Positions 1 through 8,684 are shown, counted from the stretch's first letter. The stretch is DNA of 33,097 bases from Eubacterium uniforme (GCF_900167115.1 NZ_FUXZ01000007.1:162959-196055), one strand, 5' to 3'. Notes: generated from the sequence alone by a model not told the origin. Translations and numbers: made by a program.

Positions 1-147
1 ATGTATTTGTAAGTATAGGTTACCAAATGCTTTCCTATTGGTCAAAAAAGTAAAAAAGGAAAGCGAGTTTAAGTATGTATTTGTAAGTATATGTTGCCAA
101 ATGCTTTCCTATTAGCCAAAAATGTAAAAAGGAAAGCAAGTATAAAA
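1..147. repeat. 74-bp tandem direct repeat, two copies
   Basis: Copy 1 starts at base 1 and copy 2 at base 75, with about 85-90% identity; both begin ATGTATTTGTAAGTATA. Each copy holds an inverted repeat, GCTTTCC / GGAAAGC, at 29-35/58-64 and 103-109/131-137, so each can form a hairpin with a roughly 22-nt loop. The array may continue to the left of the window. No coding region is supported here. It could be the 3' end of an upstream intergenic array, a terminator pair, or binding sites. Confidence 0.8.
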
Positions 148-405
148 ACGTTAAGATTAATATTCTTCAAATATCATATAAGAGTATAAATTTGTTGTGT
201 ATAAAAGTATACACTGATATTAGCTTTTTATTAATTATTATTATAATTAATCTTAATTTTCATCATAGTTTACATAAGACTAAAAACAAAAATAATCACA
301 ATAATAATATATTTAATCAATATATTTGATTAAATATAATCATTAACAAATTAAAATTAGTCTGTTATTATATATACAGCAATAAAATAAATCAATGAAT
401 ATAAT
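148..405 (+). promoter_or_regulatory. leuA upstream region with palindromes and a -10 box
   Basis: This A+T-rich region has no gene. It contains a perfect 12-bp inverted repeat with a 5-nt centre (ATATTTAATCAA at 309-320, TTGATTAAATAT at 326-337). It also has a longer-range 11-bp inverted repeat, TTAAGATTAAT at 151-161 with ATTAATCTTAA at 246-256. A TATAAT at 400-405 is a plausible -10 box, but I see no good -35. With a start near 412 the leader would be about 38 nt, and the 309-337 palindrome would lie about 75-100 bp upstream of it, where an activator could bind. No T-box or other riboswitch core was recognised. Confidence 0.45.
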
Positions 406-449
406 AAGAAGACATTGAAATGATTTAATTAGTTTTAGGAGGATTTGTT

Positions 450-2444
450 ATGAAAGGTTATGACAAGTATGAAATCCAGTATCATATGCCACCAGTAGTG
501 ACATACGACTGGGTAAAGAAAGACCGTATTACAAAAGCACCTATTTGGTGTTCAGTAGACTTAAGAGATGGTAATCAGGCACTTATAGAGCCTATGAGCC
601 TTGACGAGAAATTGGAGTTCTTTGAATTACTTGTTAAACTTGGATTTAAAGAGATAGAAATTGGTTTCCCAGCAGCTTCAGAGACAGAGTATAATTTTGC
701 TAGAGCTCTTATTGAAAGAAACATGATTCCTGATGATGTTACAATTCAGGTATTAACACAGGCTAGAGAGCATATAATTAAAAAGACATTTGAAGCTATT
801 AATGGTGCACCAAGCGCAGTGGTACATCTTTATAATTCAGTATCTGTAGCACAGCGTGAACAGGTATTTAAGAAAAATAAAGAAGAAATAAAGAAGATTG
901 CAGTTGAAGGTGCAAAACTTCTTGATGAACTTGCAAAAGAAGCAGATGGTAATATTTCATTTGAATATAGTCCGGAAAGCTTTACTGGTACAGAGATGGA
1001 TTATGCTGTTGAGGTTTGTAATGCTGTATTAGATGTATGGAAGCCTACACCAGAAAAGAAGGTTATTATTAACCTTCCTGCAACAGTTGAAAATGCTATG
1101 CCACATGTATTTGCTTGCCAGATTGAATATGTTCATAAGAACATTAAGTATAGAGATGCAGTTACAATTTCACTTCACCCTCATAATGATAGAGGTTGTG
1201 GTGTTGCAACAGCCGAACTTGGAGTTTTAGCTGGTGCCGATAGAATTGAAGGTACACTTTTTGGTAATGGTGAACGTACAGGTAACGTTGATATCATTAC
1301 ACTTGCTATGAATATGTTCTCGCATGGTGTTGATAGTGGACTTGATTTTTCTAATATGCCAGCTATTAGAGAAGCATATGAAAGATTTACTGGTATGAAG
1401 GTTTATGAGAGACAGCCTTATGCAGGAGATCTTGTATTCTCAGCCTTCTCAGGTTCACATCAGGATGCCATTGCTAAGGGTATGGCTTGGAGAGAGGAAA
1501 AGAAACTTTATAAGTGGACAGTTCCATATCTTCCAATTGATCCAGTTGATGTTGGTAGAACGTATGAATCTGATGTTATTAGAATTAACAGTCAGTCAGG
1601 TAAGGGTGGTGTATCGTACATCTTAAAACAAAATTATGGTATTACACTTCCTGTTAAAATGAGAGAAACAGTTGGATATACTGTAAAACAGGTATCTGAT
1701 GAAGAACATAAAGAATTATCACCACAGTGGGTTAAGGAAATTTTTGAAGATAACTTTGTAAATCACACACCAAACTTTACAATTTCAGAATGTCACTTTA
1801 AGCAGGTTGGTGGAATATTTGCTGAGGCAACTATTGTTCAGGGTGATAAGACTCATATCATTAATGCAAATGGTAATGGTAGAATTGACGCTGTTAGTAA
1901 TATAATTAAACAGTACTTCGATGTGAGTTATGAACTTACTGAGTATGAGGAACATTCACTTTCAAAGGGATCTTCTTCAAAGGCAGTAGCTTACATTGGT
2001 ATTACATACCAAGAGAAGATGTACTGGGGTGCTGGTACTGATGAAGATATTATCAAGGCTTCAATTAATGCTTTAGTAGTTGCAGTTAATCGTATGCTTG
2101 AAGTAAGAAAGATTGATTCAATCCAGGATGAAAGATATATTTCAATGAAGAATTTCATACAGTCAAATTATAAGAATGTAACTCTTACAGATATGGCTAA
2201 GGAATTTCATTTATCAGAACCATATATTTCAAAGTACATTAAAGATAAATCAGGTAAGACATTTGGTGAAATCGTAACAGCAACTAAGATGAAGAAGGCT
2301 AAGACATTACTTAGAAATAGTACTCAAACTGTTGAAAGTGTTGCAGAGGCAGCAGGTTATCCTAATGTTGAACATTTTTCAAGACAGTTTAAAAAACTTT
2401 ATGGTATGACACCACTTGAGTATAGATCAAAGAATAATAAATAA
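450..2444 (+). CDS. leuA: 2-isopropylmalate synthase fused to AraC-type DNA-binding domain
   Basis: LeuA condenses acetyl-CoA with 2-ketoisovalerate, the first committed step of leucine synthesis, in the cytoplasm. The HMGL-like TIM barrel fills about residues 25-330, with the catalytic LRDGNQ at 38-43, the metal-binding HPHND and GNGERTGN. A LeuA allosteric (leucine-binding) domain follows at about 430-555, with the motif NGNGRIDAV. The protein resembles the longer type-2 LeuA class, which normally ends near residue 560. Here about 100 residues continue as an AraC/XylS double helix-turn-helix: first HTH near 578-598, second near 627-652, with the family signature FSRQFKKLYGMTPLEYR. The start has AGGAGG at 437-442, 7 nt upstream. 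The join is in frame without a stop. Enzyme identity is secure; a role of the fused domain in transcription is inferred. Confidence 0.95.
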   Translation: MKGYDKYEIQYHMPPVVTYDWVKKDRITKAPIWCSVDLRDGNQALIEPMSLDEKLEFFELLVKLGFKEIEIGFPAASETEYNFARALIERNMIPDDVTIQVLTQAREHIIKKTFEAINGAPSAVVHLYNSVSVAQREQVFKKNKEEIKKIAVEGAKLLDELAKEADGNISFEYSPESFTGTEMDYAVEVCNAVLDVWKPTPEKKVIINLPATVENAMPHVFACQIEYVHKNIKYRDAVTISLHPHNDRGCGVATAELGVLAGADRIEGTLFGNGERTGNVDIITLAMNMFSHGVDSGLDFSNMPAIREAYERFTGMKVYERQPYAGDLVFSAFSGSHQDAIAKGMAWREEKKLYKWTVPYLPIDPVDVGRTYESDVIRINSQSGKGGVSYILKQNYGITLPVKMRETVGYTVKQVSDEEHKELSPQWVKEIFEDNFVNHTPNFTISECHFKQVGGIFAEATIVQGDKTHIINANGNGRIDAVSNIIKQYFDVSYELTEYEEHSLSKGSSSKAVAYIGITYQEKMYWGAGTDEDIIKASINALVVAVNRMLEVRKIDSIQDERYISMKNFIQSNYKNVTLTDMAKEFHLSEPYISKYIKDKSGKTFGEIVTATKMKKAKTLLRNSTQTVESVAEAAGYPNVEHFSRQFKKLYGMTPLEYRSKNNK

Positions 2445-2561
2445 ACTAGTTTCATGATAAAGGGAAAGTCCAATATGAAATTATATAAAAAGTTATTAAA
2501 GATTGCTTAATGCTTTTAAGCATATTAAATATTTAATAGGGGTAAATATTAACCGAAATTT

Positions 2562-2593
2562 GAGGATGTAATAAGTATTGCATCCTCTTTTTT
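2562..2593 (+). terminator. Rho-independent terminator after leuA
   Basis: The stem GAGGATG (2562-2568) / CATCCTC (2581-2587) is followed by a run of T. A weaker hairpin, TGCTTAA / TTAAGCA, lies just before it at 2504-2522. It separates leuA from purC. Confidence 0.8.
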
Positions 2594-2603
2594 GTTTTTA
2601 TTA

Positions 2604-2632
2604 TTGAAAAAAATATATAAAGAGTCTATAAT
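2604..2632 (+). promoter_or_regulatory. sigma-A promoter for purC
   Basis: TTGAAA at 2604-2609 and TATAAT at 2627-2632 are separated by 17 bp. The expected leader is about 70 nt and shows no purine riboswitch core. Confidence 0.7.
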
Positions 2633-2709
2633 TAGTAATTGTCTATGAGCAAATATTTTGGTTGAAAATCAAGATATTAAATATTCTTTAGTTTAGAAAG
2701 GAAATAAAC

Positions 2710-3579
2710 ATGAGTGAATTAAAGCCAATCAAAGAAGGTAAAGTAAGAGAAATTTATGACAATGGGGATAACTTAATTATGGTTGCTACAGACCGTATTA
2801 GTTGTTTTGATGTTATCCTTCATAATGATGTAACTAAGAAAGGTACAGTTCTTACACAGATGTCAAAGTTCTGGTTTGATTATACAGAAGATATTTTACC
2901 AAATCACATGATTTCAGTTGATGTAAATGATATGCCAGAGTTCTTTAGACAGGATAAGTTTGATGGAAATAGCATGATGTGTAAAAAACTTGAAATGCTT
3001 CCAATTGAATGTATCGTTAGAGGTTACATTACAGGTAGTGGTTGGGCAAGTTATAAGGAAAATGGAACAGTTTGTGGAATCAAACTTCCAGAAGGGTTAG
3101 TTGAATCAGATAAACTTCCAGAACCTATTTATACACCATCAACTAAGGCTGAGATTGGTGATCATGATGAGAATATATCATATGAGCAGAGTATTGAAGT
3201 TTTAGAAAAAGCATATCCAGGTAAGGGTGAAGAATATGCTAAAAAACTTAAGGATGCTACAATTGCTCTTTATAAGAAGTGTGCTGATTACGCACTTTCA
3301 AAGGGTATCATTATTGCAGATACAAAGTTTGAATTTGGTCTTGATGAAGATGGTAATCTTGTAATCGGTGATGAAATGCTTACACCAGATAGTTCAAGAT
3401 TCTGGCCACTTGAAGGTTATGAAGCTGGAAAGGGTCAGCCTTCATTTGATAAGCAGTTTGCTAGAGATTATTTAAAAGCAAATCCAGATTGTAATTGGAC
3501 ATTACCACAGGATATTGTTGATAAGACAATTGCTAAGTATTTACAGGCTTATAAATTACTTACAGGTAAGGATTTATAG
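2710..3579 (+). CDS. purC: Phosphoribosylaminoimidazole-succinocarboxamide synthase (SAICAR synthetase)
   Basis: PurC joins CAIR and aspartate using ATP to make SAICAR in purine synthesis. The 289-residue protein has the family motifs in order: IKEGKVREIYD near the N-terminus (ATP-binding region), TDRISCFDVI, ECIVRGYITGSGW, IIADTKFEFG and the signature GDEMLTPDSSRFWP. Length fits the roughly 290-residue, yeast-ADE1-like form rather than the shorter ~240-residue bacterial form. The start follows an AGAAAGGAA ribosome site. The gene appears monocistronic, with its own promoter and terminator, rather than part of a pur operon. Two later purine genes lie about 14 kb away at 17338-19274. Confidence 0.95.
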   Translation: MSELKPIKEGKVREIYDNGDNLIMVATDRISCFDVILHNDVTKKGTVLTQMSKFWFDYTEDILPNHMISVDVNDMPEFFRQDKFDGNSMMCKKLEMLPIECIVRGYITGSGWASYKENGTVCGIKLPEGLVESDKLPEPIYTPSTKAEIGDHDENISYEQSIEVLEKAYPGKGEEYAKKLKDATIALYKKCADYALSKGIIIADTKFEFGLDEDGNLVIGDEMLTPDSSRFWPLEGYEAGKGQPSFDKQFARDYLKANPDCNWTLPQDIVDKTIAKYLQAYKLLTGKDL

Positions 3580-3631
3580 GATTATCTTAAAAAAAGATTA
3601 ACATAGATTATTTATAAATAAGGATATATGA

Positions 3632-3673
3632 AATAGCCAAGAAATTAGATATGATTTCCTGGCTATTATTTTA
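3632..3673 (+). terminator. Terminator after purC
   Basis: A near-perfect 14-bp inverted repeat starts AATAGCCAAG at 3632 and is mirrored at 3654-3667. It ends in a T-rich tail. It can work in either direction but only purC precedes it. Confidence 0.7.
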
Positions 3674-3712
3674 TGTAAACTTATAGTGCTAAAATTATAT
3701 TTAGTTTTTACT

Positions 3713-3742
3713 TTGATAGAAACTTAATTATTGTTGTATAAG
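3713..3742 (+). promoter_or_regulatory. Putative promoter for the pfk-ppk pair
   Basis: TTGATA at 3713-3718 and TATAAG at 3737-3742 are spaced by 18 bp. The leader would be about 120 nt. No known riboswitch was recognised in it. Confidence 0.5.
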
Positions 3743-3868
3743 AAACTGCTTTGCGTTAAAATAGATATATGAAAATATAGGCATATTATGAGTATGTGAT
3801 TTAGGGGTTAAAAAGAAATTAGTATGATTAATATGTAAATAAATGAGAGCGAACATAGGAGGTATTAT

Positions 3869-4945
3869 ATGTTAAAGGTTGGTTTTTTGACAAGTGGCGG
3901 TGACTGCCAGGGACTTAATGGTGCTATGAGAGGTACAGTTAAGGCATTAGTAACAAATAGCAAGGAAAAGATTCAGATTTATGGTTTTAATTATGGCTAT
4001 TTGGGGATGATTAATGAAGATTACAGGAAGATGAAACCAGAGGATTTTGAGGATATTTTAAATATTGGTGGTTCTATACTTGGTAATTCTAGATGTCCAT
4101 TTAAACAGATTGAGAAACCTGATGAGCAGGGTAGAGATAAAGTTAAGTGCATGATTGAAACTTACAAGAAACTTGAGCTTGATTGCCTTGTTGTATTAGG
4201 TGGTAATGGCTCTCATAAGACAGCTAATTTATTATCATCTAAAGGTCTTAATGTTGTTACATTGCCTAAGACTATTGATAATGATATTTATGGAACTGAA
4301 GTTAGTTTTGGTTTCTGGTCAGCAATTGATATTGCAACTAGATCACTTGATGAACTTCAAACTACAGCTAAATCACATAAGAGAATTATGATTGATGAAA
4401 TCATGGGACATAAGACAGGATGGCTTACACTTCATGCAGGTATTGCAGGTAATGCCGACGTTATTCTTATACCTGAAATTCCATATGACATAAAAGAAGT
4501 TAGAAAAGCAATTGATAAGAAGATGAAAGCTGGTAAGGATTATATTGTTATTGCTGCAGCAGAAGGTATTATTTCTAAGGAAGATGCTAAGTTATCTAAG
4601 AAAGAACTTAAGGCTAAACGTGCTGAGGACGGATTTATATCAGCAGGTTATAGACTTGCAGCAGAATTAGCACCACATTATACAAATGAAGTAAGAGTGG
4701 TAGTACCAGGACATGTTCAAAGAGGTGGCAATCCAGATGCATTTGATAGAGTGCTTACTTCTAGACTTGGAACTAAGGCTGCAGACCTTATTCTTAACAA
4801 GAAATTTGGTATGGCAGTAGCTGTTGTAAATAATAAGATTACAGCTATTCCACTTCCACAGGCGGTTGAAAAGACTAAATTTGTAGAACCTGATGATGAA
4901 TTTGTAATAGAGGCAAAGAAATTGGGAATATGTTTGGGCGATTAA
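3869..4945 (+). CDS. pfkA: 6-phosphofructokinase, G104/K124 subtype with Asn at the Mg-binding position
   Basis: This enzyme phosphorylates fructose 6-phosphate at the committed step of glycolysis. The 358-residue protein carries GGDCQGLNG at the N-terminus, LGGNGSHKTA at 111-120, PKTIDND at 133-139 with the catalytic Asp137, and the substrate-binding MGHKTGW. Aligned on E. coli PfkA with an offset of ten, Asn113 replaces Asp103 (Mg-ATP ligand), Gly114 matches Gly104 and Lys134 replaces Gly124. Gly at 104 is typical of ATP enzymes and Lys at 124 of the PPi/group III clade, so the phosphoryl donor cannot be settled from sequence. AGGAGG lies at 3857-3862. The 3' end overlaps the polyphosphate kinase frame, so the two are probably co-transcribed. 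Confidence 0.88.
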   Translation: MLKVGFLTSGGDCQGLNGAMRGTVKALVTNSKEKIQIYGFNYGYLGMINEDYRKMKPEDFEDILNIGGSILGNSRCPFKQIEKPDEQGRDKVKCMIETYKKLELDCLVVLGGNGSHKTANLLSSKGLNVVTLPKTIDNDIYGTEVSFGFWSAIDIATRSLDELQTTAKSHKRIMIDEIMGHKTGWLTLHAGIAGNADVILIPEIPYDIKEVRKAIDKKMKAGKDYIVIAAAEGIISKEDAKLSKKELKAKRAEDGFISAGYRLAAELAPHYTNEVRVVVPGHVQRGGNPDAFDRVLTSRLGTKAADLILNKKFGMAVAVVNNKITAIPLPQAVEKTKFVEPDDEFVIEAKKLGICLGD

Positions 4946-7425
4946 GGTTTTATATTAGCAAATTATTTGCTAATGAAGATAAATTAGGGGATGATAAGGG
5001 GGTAGAGTTATCTGAACCTATTGAAATTTCGGATAAGGATAGTGGAGAAGGTATGGGCAATAGAAAAGATAATGAAAAGAAATATAAACAGATTATCAAT
5101 GAATATAAAAAAGAAATGAAAGAAAAAAATAAGGAGAGTGAATCGGCAGATGCTGAAGCGAAGACAGGTGAATTTTCAGCAAATGCAGATTTGCTGAGCA
5201 AGAGTAAATCTTCTAAAAAGAAGGTATATAAGGTTAAGGTAAATAAGAATCTAGAGAATAAAAAACTTAAGAAGAAAAAGAAAAGTAAAAAGCATAAGAA
5301 AGATGAATTTACTGTTTTTGGAAAGTTGCCTGGCTTTGATGAAAGTAAATCAAAACATATAAAGATATATGATAACAGGGAATTATCATGGCTTAAGTTT
5401 AATGATAGAGTTTTAGAAGAAGCTGAAGATTCAAAGAATCCTTTGTTGGAACGTCTTTCATTTGTTGATATATTTAGAACGAATTTAGACGAATTTTACA
5501 GAGTAAGAGTTGGTACTTTGTACGATAGAACTTTAGTTGATACAGAAAAGAATAAAAAGGATAATAAAACTGGATTAACTCCAGAAGAACAGCTAAAGAA
5601 AATTTTCGGAAAAACAAGAAATTTATTAGCTAAAAGAGATGGAATTTATGTAAACCTTTTTAGCGATATAGCAAGAGAAGGTCTTGTTATGGTTTCAACA
5701 AGTGATTTGAAGGTTGATGAGGAAGTTTTCTTAAAGAGAGTATTTGATGCAAAGATAAGAGATGTATTATCACCACAGATTATTGGAAAGAAAGAGCCTT
5801 TCCCGTTTTTAAATCATGGAGAAACATATGTTGTTGCATTACTTGAAGGAAAGAGAAATAAAAATACAGAAAAGATATGTATTATGCCTTGCAATACCAG
5901 TATTTTTACAAGACTGATTTCTATGCCTTCTGCAGAGAAAAAATATGTTTTGGTAGAAGATGTTATATTACATTTCATTCAAGAAATATTTGATTCATAT
6001 ACGGTTAAGAGTAAGGCATTAATAAGACTTATAAGAAATGCAGATATAGATGTAGATGAAGAATTTGCTGATGAGGATTTAGGTCATAGAGATTCTATGG
6101 AGAAACTTATTAAGATTAGAAAGAGACTTGGACCTATTATGCTTCAGTATAGAAAGTGTACTGACATAAGAGTAGTTAAGAATATCTGTAAAGAACTAGG
6201 ATTAGGTTTAGAGCAGTCTTTTGAAATGAGTACTCCATTAGATACATCTTTTGTTTTTAGTCTTCAGGATGAACTTAGAAATAGAAAAGAATTATTCTTT
6301 GAAAGAAGAGTACCCCAGACTTCTAGGATGATTAATCCTGATGAGAAAATCATGGATCAGGTTAAGAAGAAAGATATATTACTTAGCTATCCATTTGATA
6401 ATATTGCATCTTTTATTAAGTTATTAGAAGAAGCAGGAAGTGATGATTCAGTTACTTCAATTAAGATGACATTATACCGTGTAGCTAAGAATTCTCAGGT
6501 TGTAGAAGCTTTGATAAATGCAGCAGAGAATGGAAAGCAGGTAGAGGTTTTAGTTGAACTTCGTGCTAGATTTGATGAAGAGAATAATATCGAATGGTCA
6601 AGGCGAATGGAAGATGCTGGTTGTAAGATTATTTATGGTATCGACTATACAAAGGTTCATTCTAAGATATGTTTAATAACATATAAGGACGGAGAAGATA
6701 TTAAACATATTTGTCAGGTTGGTACTGGAAATTATAATGAAAAAACATCTAAGTTATATACAGATATTTCTCTTATGACAGCTGATGAAAATATAGCAAA
6801 TGAAGTGGATGAAACATTCACAAGAGTTTCTAACGATCAGGTTATGGAACATACAGAGCATTTGCTGGTTGCGCCAAAGTGCTTGCAGAATAAAGTTATT
6901 GAAATGATTGATGAAGAAATTGAACATGCTAAGAATGGCGAAGAAGCTTATCTTGGATTTAAGTTTAATTCTCTTACAGATAAGGCAATCATTGATAAAC
7001 TTATTGAAGCATCTAAAGCTGGAGTAAGAATTGAAATGACCATAAGAGGTATATGTTGTTTGGTCGCTGGAGTACCAGGTTATACAGAGAATATTAGAAT
7101 TCAAAGTATAGTTGGAAGATACCTAGAACATTCAAGAATATATATATTTGGTCCTGAAGGAAGAGATAAGATTTATATTTCATCCGCGGATTTTATGACT
7201 AGAAATACTTTAAGAAGAGTAGAAGTTGCATGTCCTATATATGATGAAAAGATAAAAGAAAGAATAAGAGATATGTTCTTTATAATAATGAGTGATAATG
7301 TTAAGGCAAGAGTAATGGATGAAAAAGGTCATTATCACAAAAAAGACATAGAAGGACTTAATGAAGCTGAAATTTTAAATTCACAGGAATATTTCTTTAA
7401 GGAAAGTTATGGTGAGTTGGAGTAG
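4930..7425 (+). CDS. ppk: Polyphosphate kinase 1 with long charged N-terminal extension
   Basis: PPK1 reversibly transfers the ATP gamma-phosphate onto polyphosphate. The N domain begins at NRELSWLKFNDRVLEEA (Asn149). The two catalytic histidines are His577 (KVHSKICLI) and His734 (LEHSRIYIF); their 157-residue separation equals that of H435/H592 in E. coli. The 831-residue frame is about 140 residues longer at its N-terminus than E. coli PPK. That extension is Lys/Glu/Ser-rich with a polylysine patch near 106-126. The first ATG overlaps pfkA by 16 nt and has no good ribosome site. An internal ATG at 5053 (Met42) has GGAG five nt upstream, so the true protein may be 790 residues. Even then about 100 extra residues remain, perhaps for polyphosphate or nucleic-acid contact (inference). 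Confidence 0.92.
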   Translation: MFGRLRFYISKLFANEDKLGDDKGVELSEPIEISDKDSGEGMGNRKDNEKKYKQIINEYKKEMKEKNKESESADAEAKTGEFSANADLLSKSKSSKKKVYKVKVNKNLENKKLKKKKKSKKHKKDEFTVFGKLPGFDESKSKHIKIYDNRELSWLKFNDRVLEEAEDSKNPLLERLSFVDIFRTNLDEFYRVRVGTLYDRTLVDTEKNKKDNKTGLTPEEQLKKIFGKTRNLLAKRDGIYVNLFSDIAREGLVMVSTSDLKVDEEVFLKRVFDAKIRDVLSPQIIGKKEPFPFLNHGETYVVALLEGKRNKNTEKICIMPCNTSIFTRLISMPSAEKKYVLVEDVILHFIQEIFDSYTVKSKALIRLIRNADIDVDEEFADEDLGHRDSMEKLIKIRKRLGPIMLQYRKCTDIRVVKNICKELGLGLEQSFEMSTPLDTSFVFSLQDELRNRKELFFERRVPQTSRMINPDEKIMDQVKKKDILLSYPFDNIASFIKLLEEAGSDDSVTSIKMTLYRVAKNSQVVEALINAAENGKQVEVLVELRARFDEENNIEWSRRMEDAGCKIIYGIDYTKVHSKICLITYKDGEDIKHICQVGTGNYNEKTSKLYTDISLMTADENIANEVDETFTRVSNDQVMEHTEHLLVAPKCLQNKVIEMIDEEIEHAKNGEEAYLGFKFNSLTDKAIIDKLIEASKAGVRIEMTIRGICCLVAGVPGYTENIRIQSIVGRYLEHSRIYIFGPEGRDKIYISSADFMTRNTLRRVEVACPIYDEKIKERIRDMFFIIMSDNVKARVMDEKGHYHKKDIEGLNEAEILNSQEYFFKESYGELE

Positions 7426-7459
7426 ATGAAGGATAGAAATATTTATTTGTAGATTAGTT

Positions 7460-7497
7460 AAAAGAAGATAGTATCAATATGATACTATCTTCTTTTT
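7460..7497. terminator. Bidirectional terminator between ppk and truA
   Basis: AAAAGAAGATAGTATC (7460-7475) is mirrored at 7481-7496 around a 5-nt loop, with A and T runs on the two sides. It serves ppk (plus) and truA (minus); the truA stop codon overlaps its edge. Confidence 0.85.
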
Positions 7498-8236
7498 AGT
7501 TATAATCAACTTTCATTAAACATAATCCAATGGCAGGAGCTGTAAAGCCAGCGGCCTGTCTATCTTTAGCTTCAATTATATCAGGAATGTCTTCAACATT
7601 CTTTTTACCCCAACCAACTTCAAGTAGTGTACCAGTAAGTATTCTTACCATGTTTTGTAAGAAACCTGTACCGTGAAATGATAGGGTTAGATAGGAGCCT
7701 TTTGATACTATCTCTATTTTATCAATCTCTCGTACAGTTGATTTTTTCATCTTTGGATTGCCACAAAAACTTTTAAAGTCATGAGAACCTATTAAGTACT
7801 TAGCTGCTTCTTGCATTTTATTAATATCAGGCTTTCTGTTAAGTACATATACATACTTTCTATTAAAGATTGGTTTTATATCACCTATATAACAAGTATA
7901 AACATAAGTTTTACCTGTAGCTTTATATCTAGCATGAAATCTATCAGAAGCTTCCTTAACTTCGCATATACATATATCATCAGGAAGATAATGATTCATG
8001 TAATCTCTTATTTCATTCTCAGATTTATCAGTTTCTAAATGTGCATTGCAAATCATGGCTCTAGCGTGAACACCAGCATCAGTTCTACCAGCTCCAATAA
8101 CCTCAACCTTACTATCAGTCATAATGGAAAGCACAGATTCTAATTTCCCTTGTATTGTCATTTCAACATTAGGTTGCTTCTCAAAACCATGAAATCTACT
8201 TCCATCATAAGCAACTGTAAATTTATAATTCTTCAT
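7496..8236 (-). CDS. truA: tRNA pseudouridine(38-40) synthase
   Basis: TruA converts uridines 38-40 of the tRNA anticodon stem to pseudouridine. The 246-residue protein has the N-terminal YDGSRFHGFEKQ motif and GAGRTDAGVHA at 48-58, with the catalytic Asp53. It also has FHARYKATGKTYVY and the C-terminal GTGFLQNMVRILTGTLLEVG. Length fits the family. A ribosome site AAAGGA lies 8 nt before the ATG on the minus strand. In many clostridia truA follows the ribosomal protein and ecf transporter genes, but here it stands alone, convergent with ppk. No ligand-binding leader was recognised upstream. Confidence 0.95.
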   Translation of the reverse strand: MKNYKFTVAYDGSRFHGFEKQPNVEMTIQGKLESVLSIMTDSKVEVIGAGRTDAGVHARAMICNAHLETDKSENEIRDYMNHYLPDDICICEVKEASDRFHARYKATGKTYVYTCYIGDIKPIFNRKYVYVLNRKPDINKMQEAAKYLIGSHDFKSFCGNPKMKKSTVREIDKIEIVSKGSYLTLSFHGTGFLQNMVRILTGTLLEVGWGKKNVEDIPDIIEAKDRQAAGFTAPAIGLCLMKVDYN

Positions 8237-8342
8237 AATCTAAATCCTTTATTTATCTAAAATATTATCGAAAATCATTCCATTAGAAGATAACATATTT
8301 CATGGTGTTTTGTAAAGATTATTGAAATTATTTACATTCTAA

Positions 8343-8653
8343 GCATCTGGACAGATATTATATTTTCTAGATGGGACCGTTGCGGGTCTCTACACTTAGT
8401 GAGAAAGTAATTGTTTGTGATTTATGAATTTCATTCGCATAACGCGAAGCGTTATGATGCGGAAAGAAGAGCATTTCACGAGTGTTTACACTCGGATGAG
8501 TTGCTCTTCTTTTTGTATTATAATACTTGTATTATACGAATGAAATGAATAAATCATATAAAAACAATAACTTTCGAACTTAGTGTGGCTAGGGGGAGCC
8601 CGCACCGTGCGAGAGCTGAGTCACAGATAGACAATATAAATCTGGGAGGATGC
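8343..8653 (+). ncRNA. Structured repeat element, family 1, copy 1 (candidate RNA)
   Basis: This non-coding element shares blocks and fold with 11600-11909 and 19284-19596. The closing stem is GCATC / GATGC (8343-8347/8649-8653) plus CAGAT-A-TTATATT / AATATAA-ATCTG (8352-8364/8633-8644). The second helix is GCGGG / CCCGC (8382-8386/8599-8603). A long A+T stem ends with ATTTCATTCG / CGAATGAAAT (8428-8437/8537-8546). This opens into three abutting hairpins. A is 8438-8456 with a GAA loop. B is 8463-8512, with tip GAGTG-TTTA-CACTC at 8480-8493. C is 8519-8536. Conserved unpaired blocks are CTTAGTGAG, GCTAGGGG and GTGCGAGAGC. It lies between divergent truA and the glycosyltransferase, ending about 30 bp before that gene's promoter. 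No encoded protein is seen. RNA nature is inferred. Confidence 0.75.
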
Positions 8654-8684
8654 GTAAGTAGAAAAATAATTTCAATAATATGAT

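Noticed and set aside
148-449. T-box leader for leuA
   Set aside because: No T-box antiterminator sequence or terminator hairpin before the gene was found.
3745-3762. Remnant of family 1 hairpin A (TGCTTTGCGTT) upstream of pfkA
   Set aside because: Only about ten bases match, without the rest of the element, so chance is sufficient.
8343-8653. Group II intron, or HEARO/IsrB omega RNA with nuclease gene
   Set aside because: There is no domain V-like sequence and no reverse transcriptase or HNH/RuvC nuclease gene beside any copy; a distant omega RNA relation cannot be excluded without a model search.
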